This document shows positions 57,354 through 64,000 of a stretch of 64,000 nucleotides of DNA, in pieces (within the stretch, counting starts at the first letter, position 1; each line of letters starts with the position of its first letter). Source of the DNA: Siphonodentalium dalli (lineage: Eukaryota; Mollusca; Scaphopoda; Gadilida; Siphonodentaliidae). The stretch covers positions 226,626,578 through 226,690,577 of the forward strand of contig CP136062.1 of assembly GCA_032622095.1 (NCBI GenBank). The letters run 5' to 3'. The notes beneath the pieces were generated by a model. The model did no database searches. It was not told the DNA's origin and saw only the letters and a program-made list of their open reading frames with translations. A program made the position numbers and the translations under genes.

Positions 57354-60024
57354 ACCACAGTGTTCTCATTAGGTATATGGCATTGACTTATTGAATAATT
57401 ACTGCGGCTTATAGTTCCCTGAAATGGAATAATATTGTTAAGGTTAACCCTTTATGGAGCCCCAGACAGAGAGAACAATACACTGATGACTGTCGTCTGC
57501 TTGGGTCTGTGTGAGGCTCTATACGGGAGTGTTATACAACAGTGTTCTCATTAGGTATATGGCACTGACTTATTGAGTAATTACTGCGACTGATAGTTCC
57601 CTGAAATAGAATAATATTATTAAGGTTAACCCTTTATGGAGCCCCAGACACATACGGGAGTGTTATACAACAGTGTTCTCATTAGGTATATGGCATTGAC
57701 TTATTGAATAATTACTGCGGCTTATAGTTCCCTGAAATGGAATAATATTATTAAGGTTAACCCTTTATGGAGCCCCAGACAGAGAGAACAATGCACTGAT
57801 GACTGTCGTCTGCTTGGGTCTGTGTGAGGCTCCATATGGGAGTGTTATACAACAGTGTTCTCATTAGGTATATGGCATTGACTTATTGAATAATTACTGC
57901 AGCTTATAGTTCCCTGAAATAGAATAATATTATTAAGGTTAACCCTTTATGGAGCCCCAGACAGAGATAACAATGCACTGATGACTGTCGTCTGAGTGAG
58001 GCTCTATACGGGAGTGTTATACAACAGTGTTCTCATTAGGTATATGGCACTGACTTATTGAATAATTACTGCAGTTTATAGTTCCCTGAAATGGAATAAT
58101 ATTATTAAGGTTAAACCTTTATGGAGCCCCAGACTGAGAGAACAATACACTGATGACTGTCGTCTGCTTGGGTCTGTGTGAGGCTCTATACGGGAGTGTT
58201 ATACAACAGTGTTCTCATTAGGTATATGGCAGACTTATTGAATAATTACTGCAGCTTATAGTTCCCTGAAATGGAATAATATTATTAAGGTTAAACCTTT
58301 ATGGAGCCCCAGACAGAGAGAACAATACACTGATGACTGTCGTCTGCTTGGGTCTGTGTGAGGCTCTATACGGGAGTGTTATACAACAGTGTTCTCATTA
58401 GGTATATGGCACTGACTTATTGAGTAATTACTGCGGCTTATAGTTCCCTGAAATGGAATAATATTATTAAGGTTAAACCTTTATGGAGCCCCAGACAGAG
58501 AGAACAATACACTGATGACTGTCGTCTGCTTGGGTCTGTGTGAGGCTCTATACGGGAGTGTTATACAACAGTGTTCTCATTAGTTTGGTATATGGCACTG
58601 ACTTATTGAGTAATTACTGCGGCTTATAGTTCCCTGAAATAGAATAATATTATTAAGGTTAACCCTTTATAGAGCCCCAGACAGAGAGAACAATACACTG
58701 ATGACTGTCGTCTGAGTGAGGCTCTATACGGGAGTGTTATACAAAAGTGTTCTCATTAGTTAGGTATATGGCACTGACTTATTGAATAATTACTGCGGCT
58801 TATAGTTCCCTGAAATGGAATAATATTATTAAGGTTAACCCTTTATGGAGCCCCAGACAGAGAGAACAATACACTGATGACTGTCGTCTGCTTGGGTCTG
58901 TGTGAGGCTCTATACGGGAGTGTTATACAACAGTGTTCTCATTAGGTATATGGCACTGACTTATTGAGTAATTACTGCGACTGATAGTTCCCTGAAATGG
59001 AATAATATTATTAAGGTTAACCCTTTATGGAGCCCCAGACACATACGGGAGTGTTATACAACAGTGTTCTCATTAGGTATATGGCACTGTCTTATTGAGT
59101 AATTACTGCGACTTATAGTTCCCTGAAATGGAATAATATTATTAAGGTTAACCCTTTATGGAGCCCCAGACACATACGGGAGTGTTATACAACAGTGTTC
59201 TCATTAGCTATATGGCACTGACTTATTGAATAATTACTGCGACTGATGGTTCCCTGAAATAGAATAATATTATTAAGGTTAACCCTTTATGGAGCCCCAG
59301 ACAGAGATAACAATACACTGATGACTATCGTCTGCTTGGGTCTGAGTGAGGCTCTATACGGGAGTGTTATACAACAGTGTTCTCATTAGGTATATGGCAC
59401 TGACTTATTGAATAATTACTGCAGCTTATAGTTCCCTGAAATGGAATAATATTATTAAGGTTAACCCTTTATGGAGCCCCAGACACATACGGGAGTGTTA
59501 TACAACAGTGTTCTCATTAGGTATATGGCACTGACTTATTGAATAATTACTGCGACTGATAGTTCCCTGAAATAGAATAATATTATTAAGGTTAAACCTT
59601 TATGGAGCCCCAGACATATACAGGAGTGTTATACAACAGTGTTCTCATTAGGTATATGACACTGACTTATTGAATAATTACTGCGGCTTATAGTTCCCTG
59701 AAATAGAATAATATTATTAAGGTTAACCCTTTATGGAGCCCCAGACACATACGGGAGTGTTATACAACAGTGTTCTCATTAAGTATATGGCACTGACTTA
59801 TTGAGTAATTACTGCAGCTTATAGTTCCCTGAAATGGAATAATATTGTTAAGGTTAACCCTTTATGGAGCCCCAGACAGAGAGAACAATGCACTGATGAC
59901 TGTCGTCTGAGTGAGGCTCTATACGGGAGTGTTATACAACAGTGTTCTCATTAGGTATATGGCACTGACTTATTGAATAATTACTGCGGCTTATAGTTCC
60001 CTGAAATGGAATAATATTGTTAAG
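57354..60024. repeat. Satellite-like array of 182/172/131-bp units with a removable hairpin
   Basis: Units start ACAACAGTGTTCTCATTAGG and end GGGAGTGTTAT. Spacings between starts are 182, 131, 182, 172, 182, 180, 182, 176, 186, 131, 131, 182, 131, 131, 131, 172, then a partial unit. Long units include GGTTAACCCTTTATGGAGCC and an imperfect hairpin with loop GACTGTCGTCTGCTTGGG; 131-bp units lack a 51-bp piece of it; 172-bp units lack CTTGGGTCTG. No coding potential. Confidence 0.95.
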
Positions 60025-60057
60025 ATCAAAGAGCGATATCTTTTCATGAGAATTAAG

Positions 60058-60204
60058 GAATAATCTCTGTTTCCTAATGTAATTACACAGATTAAAGACA
60101 TTTACCTATAATTACAAACTTGTAAATCGCGATGCGATTTATAAAAGTTTGTGCTAAATCAAATGTCTTTAAACTGTGTAATATTTTGAAACAGAGGTTA
60201 TTGC
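60058..60204. mobile_element. Foldback element, ~147 bp
   Basis: AATAATCTCTGTTTC, TAATTACACAG, TTAAAGACATTT, ACAAACTT on the left are mirrored by AAGTTTGT, AAATGTCTTTAA, CTGTGTAATA, GAAACAGAGGTTATT on the right around AAATCGCGATGCGATTT. Confidence 0.75.
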
Positions 60205-60226
60205 TATAGTTACAGGTCAACAGAAT

Positions 60227-60659
60227 TAAGCCTGAATTTAAAGTGTCTGACATTTGCAGAATGAGGTCCCCAGAGGGTGAATTTAGTGATGCTATTCCAC
60301 ATGGCAGGCTAGCATCACCAAATTCACCATCCGAGGGCCTCATTCTGCTTAGGCCTCATCTTCTGGGAAGTATCAATATTTTAAAATTAACATTGTTTTT
60401 GGTTACTTTTTCCCTTCAGGAAAGTTTCTATATCCCTTAATTTACAGAAGATAATATGCATTATCGAGGTGACTAATGGGTGAACATCACCAACTTCAAA
60501 ATTCCATCCTAGGTCTCCCATAGCAGATCAGTCCTAAGCAGAATGAGGTCCCCATAGGGTGCGTTTGCTGATACTAGCCCGCTGTGCGGGATAGTGTCAC
60601 TAAATTCACCCTCTGGGGACCTCATTCTGCAAATATCAGACACACTAAATTCAGGCTGG
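60227..60659. mobile_element. hAT-type MITE, long form
   Basis: TAAGCCTGAATTTAAAGTG and CACTAAATTCAGGCTGG ends flanked by AACAGAAT and AATAGAAT (7 of 8). Two hairpins and middle block GGGTGAACATCACCAACTTC. Confidence 0.8.
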
Positions 60660-61175
60660 AATAGAATAGAAAAGTGAAATCTAAGTTGAACATATCGTTA
60701 AAGATTGGGAACTTTATTGTGACGTTACAGCAACATCGAGTGTCATCGTGACAAAATTCCAATGCACTTCGAAGTGATCCGCCCATAATATACTTATCCT
60801 ATTTAAACACATTTGCTCTTTCGAAGCTAGTAGTAAAATATATCGTTTTTAAAATTATAATTATTTTTCCTTAAGGGAGTAGGCAATCGGCAATAAATTT
60901 TAACCCTCCTGATTGACACAAGGCTGGAGATATAATCCAAATAGTTCAGTTGAAGGGCTGGCCTTAGCAGAAAAACTATTGAAAATTAAAAAGGTGTAAT
61001 TATGACAAAATAAATATCAGACTATATGAGGTACTGGTTATGTATGATATGTCCATTGCTTCACATGTGCGTTCACAAATCATGATGCATTAATGAAATG
61101 GTCAATTCATGATTAGAATGGCACATTGAGATGTGCCTCAAAACAGATCAAGCTTGAAAATCGCAAATTTTCCCA
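60660..61175. other. No recognisable gene
   Basis: Near 61120-61160 a reversed fragment of the SINE-associated sequence at 5190-5235 (GATCAAGCTTGAAAATCG, TGGCACATTGAGATG). Otherwise nothing assigned. Confidence 0.4.
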
Positions 61176-61980
61176 GCTCAAATATATATGTGACATGAGT
61201 GATGCCAGCTAAGAGTTATATCGTACTACACTATATTCCAGGGTGCCATTATCTTACTTTATCTCGTACTTTATAATGGGGTCTAGATGTTCTACATTAG
61301 AAATTTAAGAAATTGAGTTCCCCACGTAAACATGATTTCAACCATCTTAGGAAGCTCAAATATATATGTGACATGAGTGATGCCACTGCATCTCTATAAT
61401 AAAGCGACCTAATTGAGGCCAAAAGTATGGTTATGCTGACGCAATGCCCCCAACTCCGTTGTGCCGTCTGAATTGGAATTTTATGATAAGATCCACAAAA
61501 GTCCCTAACATTCTGCACTCCATTATAACGAGTTAGTTCGTGTATTTGAATACTAGACATCAATTTTGAAGTAGCATGATCACATATGTAAGATTGTATT
61601 TGTCAAAATTTAGGTACGAGATAACTCGTAGTCGGCACCCTATGCCGCCCATCTAAACCTGGAATGTGGAATACGATATTCCCCGGCTGTGACAATGAGT
61701 TATGTCATAGCCAGAACTAGCGCAGGCTACTCCAAAAGGCCAAATCAGCACATGTTTATTATTTACAATATCGAACATGATCATCTGATGGAAGTACTCA
61801 TGAGAAAAACGTGTGGGTACAAGAGACTACGAGTTATCTCGTAGTGCATTTATGGCATGTTTTTATGTGATCCAAGCATATACATGTCCAGTTTTGGGGT
61901 TTAAGGGTGGTTATTTGATGCAATCTACCTATTTAGTACTTAATCTAAAGTTGGCACCCTGAAATGTTACACTATAGGGT
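61176..61980. repeat. Region of direct and inverted repeats with CAGGGTGCCA ends
   Basis: A 33-bp direct repeat (AGCTCAAATATATATGTGAC...) at 61177 and 61351. CTATATTCCAGGGTGCCA near 61232 is inverted at about 61952 (TTGGCACCCTGAAATG), and ACGAGATAACTCGTAGTC near 61616 is inverted near 61830. This suggests a TIR element of about 740 bp, but no target duplication was found. Confidence 0.4.
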
Positions 61981-61999
61981 TCCGGCACTCAACGTGTTA

Positions 62000-62790
62000 A
62001 CTCAATTCACTCGAACAAATATAAATGATTTATAGAATAACAACTACGCATTGTAGCAGCGAAGTTTTAATCTAGGAAGACAGGTAAACGTATATAGTAC
62101 ATAACAGTGAGCACAACATGCAGCATAACTAAGCATGTACAAGACACATAATTATATAACATGAATATCACATATTTTACCATTAATCCCTACAAGAAAT
62201 TGATTGCCATTCAGATTGCAATGTTAATAAACAAATCTTTCACTTTTAAAATTATTTTATATGCAACCATTATAGCTTAACCTTTTCTATATTATGACAA
62301 CTCCAATTTATACTTTAATAGCTGACGGACCAAGAGGTTTCAAATCAGGAGAAGTCACTCCTCCTTGTTTGATTATCAGGGAGAAGTATAAATGGCTGAA
62401 GTTCAATTTACACCCCAACATCACCCATCTATGATCCATTAGATATTATGCAACATATATAAAACCATTTTAGTGAGTAAGAACACATTTATAATCAGTA
62501 AATATAGTTTAAATGTGTTTTAGATACGCTGTTGGGACATGTACATACTGGTATATGTGAGAGAAGTCACTTCTCCCTGGAACACAAATAGGGAGAAGTG
62601 GCACATTTTAGGGAGAAGGTGTCTCTCAAGCCACCCTCTAGGCTGATCCCTGCTGATGAGAGAATCTATTTAGCAAAGAAAGGGTTGATATATCGTCATG
62701 CTTACCATAAGAAATGATGGGTTCCTTTTATTTCGCCAGCTATAGGAAGCCACGGTCCACTCTGGAATACTGTTGGAATGAACACGGTAA
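62000..62790. other. No recognisable feature
   Basis: AT-rich; repeated GGAGAAGT words near 62349-62615 only. No gene. Confidence 0.4.
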
Positions 62791-62795
62791 CATCC

Positions 62796-63030
62796 ATGGT
62801 GGGTGTGAGCACTGATTACTAAACGAGGTTTAATCCACGAGAACAGCTGAAATATAGCAAAATATAACTTTACCCTTTATGGAGCCCCATACAGAAAAAT
62901 GCACTGATGACTGTTGTCTACTTGGGTACGTGTGAGGCTCCATATGGGTGTGTGTGAGCACTGATTACTAAACGAGGTTTAATCCACGAGAACAGCTGAA
63001 ATATAGCAAAATATGACTTTACCCTTTATG
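62796..63030. repeat. Direct repeat separated by a B hairpin
   Basis: The 84-bp sequence from GTGTGAGCACTGATTACTAA to TTTACCCTTTATGG occurs at about 62803 and again at 62950. Between the copies is the B hairpin (62875-62947) with a divergent loop GACTGTTGTCTACTTGGG. Confidence 0.8.
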
Positions 63031-63034
63031 GAAG

Positions 63035-63530
63035 TGACCAAATTCAAACTTGGCCTTTGTCTTCTGAAATTTGAACCACGTACCAAATATCACGAGATTC
63101 AGTTGAATTTAAAAACAATCAGATAATTGAAACTGAAGTTATCATCTGGAAATCTCAAAAGGACAAAATTCTAAGTTGAAAAGGAGCCATAACTCCGGCA
63201 AAAATGGGCTGACCTAACCCATATTCGAACATGACTTGTGTTTTGAGCTGATAAACCCTCATCCCAAATTTGGTTTAGATCCGATAGCCCAAAATAAAGT
63301 TCTCATCTGGAAACTTTCTGCATGGACGGACAGATTCTAAGTCGAAAAGGGGCCATAACTCTGGCGGGCGGACCGAACCCATATTCGAACTTGACCTGTG
63401 CTTTCAGCTTTTTATAAACTCACATTCCAAAATTTTGTTTCAATCCGATAGCCCAAAATAATGTATTCATCCCAAAACTTTCCACAGGGATGGATACACG
63501 GACTGACACCCGCTATTTTAATAGTTCCCC
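63035..63530 (+). repeat. Bivalve-type interspersed repeat (GGGGCCATAACTC)
   Basis: Diverged direct repeats with TAAGTTGAAAAGGAGCCATA, CCCATATTCGAACTTGACCT and TCCGATAGCCCAAAATAA, followed by ATGGATACACGGACTGACAC. The same words return at the window end (63968-64000). This style of repeat is abundant in bivalve genomes. Confidence 0.6.
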
Positions 63531-63547
63531 CAAAAAAAATTGGGGGA

Positions 63548-63650
63548 CAATAAAAGAGTGCCCCATTCTGTCAATATGCGGGGTAGCATCACTAAATTCA
63601 CCCTCTGGGAACCTCATTCTGCAAATGAAAGACACACTATTTCAAGGCTT
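63548..63650. mobile_element. hAT-type MITE, right end only
   Basis: Hairpin half GGGGTAGCATCACTAAATTC...CCTCATTCTGCAAATGA and end CTATTTCAAGGCTTC; the left part is missing. Confidence 0.7.
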
Positions 63651-64000
63651 CAACATAATGCAATTTTCACCAAAAGACACCAGATTTTAAACATGGAATT
63701 TTTTTTAATGACATGCAGTATTAAAAGATAAGTGTTATTTCCCTTGGAACAATGTATGCTAAACATAACTAGAGGTGTGACTGTCCCAATGGGACTAAGG
63801 ATACCCCCCGTGTTTTTAAAATATTAAGATGTTTCACATGTCAGTAAACATTTAGTTAAAATAATAAAATAACAGTTCCCATTGCAGGTGCACAAACCTA
63901 ACCGTAATCTTAAACCTATTGACCGAAAAATGTAGGAATAAAAGCTCTGACAAAATTATGCATTTTGCAAAAATGTTCTAAGTCGAAAAAGGGGAATAAC

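Noticed and set aside
1617-63731. Many short frames containing RMRSPEGEF...NSPSGDLIL
   Set aside because: They are translations of the hAT-MITE hairpins, found on both strands because the hairpin is palindromic.

Overview
The window looks like AT-rich, repeat-dense, non-coding nuclear DNA of an invertebrate, most likely a marine bivalve mollusc. This is an inference from dispersed repeats that in my experience are typical of bivalve genomes: blocks reading 'AAAAGGGGCCATAACTC', 'CAAATTTGGTTGAAATCGG' followed by GACGGACAGACAG tails, and 'GGAGACTTCATCTCAGGTGA' ends. Nothing supports a bacterial, organellar or viral origin.

One host gene is supported. A three-exon cytochrome b5-like heme protein lies on the + strand (ATG 26421, stop 30077-30079, 147 codons before the stop). 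All splice sites are canonical and phase 0. Exon 2 opens with the heme-binding HPGG motif, and the second axial histidine sits 24 residues later, as in cytochrome b5. The gene is crowded by repeats. Intron 1 carries a TIR element and a perfect 15-copy 31-bp minisatellite that runs into the splice acceptor. Intron 2 carries two TIR elements, one ending 29 bp before the last exon. A 163-bp foldback begins 21 nt after the stop codon.

Almost everything else is mobile DNA and tandem repeats. (1) TTAA-flanked elements starting TTAACCCTTT (piggyBac-like ends) come in several TIR families; P1 (235, 3663, 15778, 31189, 42114) and P3 (9149), plus the non-TTAA family P4 (19367, 54307), share a nearly invariant 69-bp palindrome, usually in inverted pairs, and P2 (1, 3348, 22654) carries diverged relatives. 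(2) A hAT-type MITE family with two ~95-bp hairpins and 8-bp target duplications occurs more than 15 times. (3) Long-TIR elements T1 (TTAAAGGTACTCAATCCG) and T2 (TTAAAGGYCCACTTAAT) are present; T2 copies gave rise to at least two different minisatellites. (4) CAGTAATGCCC...GGGCATTACTG foldbacks with TA target sites (mariner-like) occur at 7.2, 30.1, 32.9 and 57 kb. (5) There is a decayed hAT element keeping only the C-terminal dimerisation domain (54949-56133), a 1.27-kb TIR element (39274-40538), a LINE reverse-transcriptase fragment (48.5-49.3 kb), a LINE 3' end (25.8-26.1 kb) and tRNA-like SINEs.

Large arrays lie at 13.4-15.8 kb (61 units of two kinds), 22.95-23.33 kb, 28.4-28.9 kb, 43.1-46.9 kb (about 100 copies of 37 bp), 51.9-52.6 kb (49 bp, related to the previous array but inverted) and 57.4-60.0 kb (16 units that keep or lack a hairpin). 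The recurrent theme is short structured hairpins moving between, or being retained by, otherwise unrelated elements.
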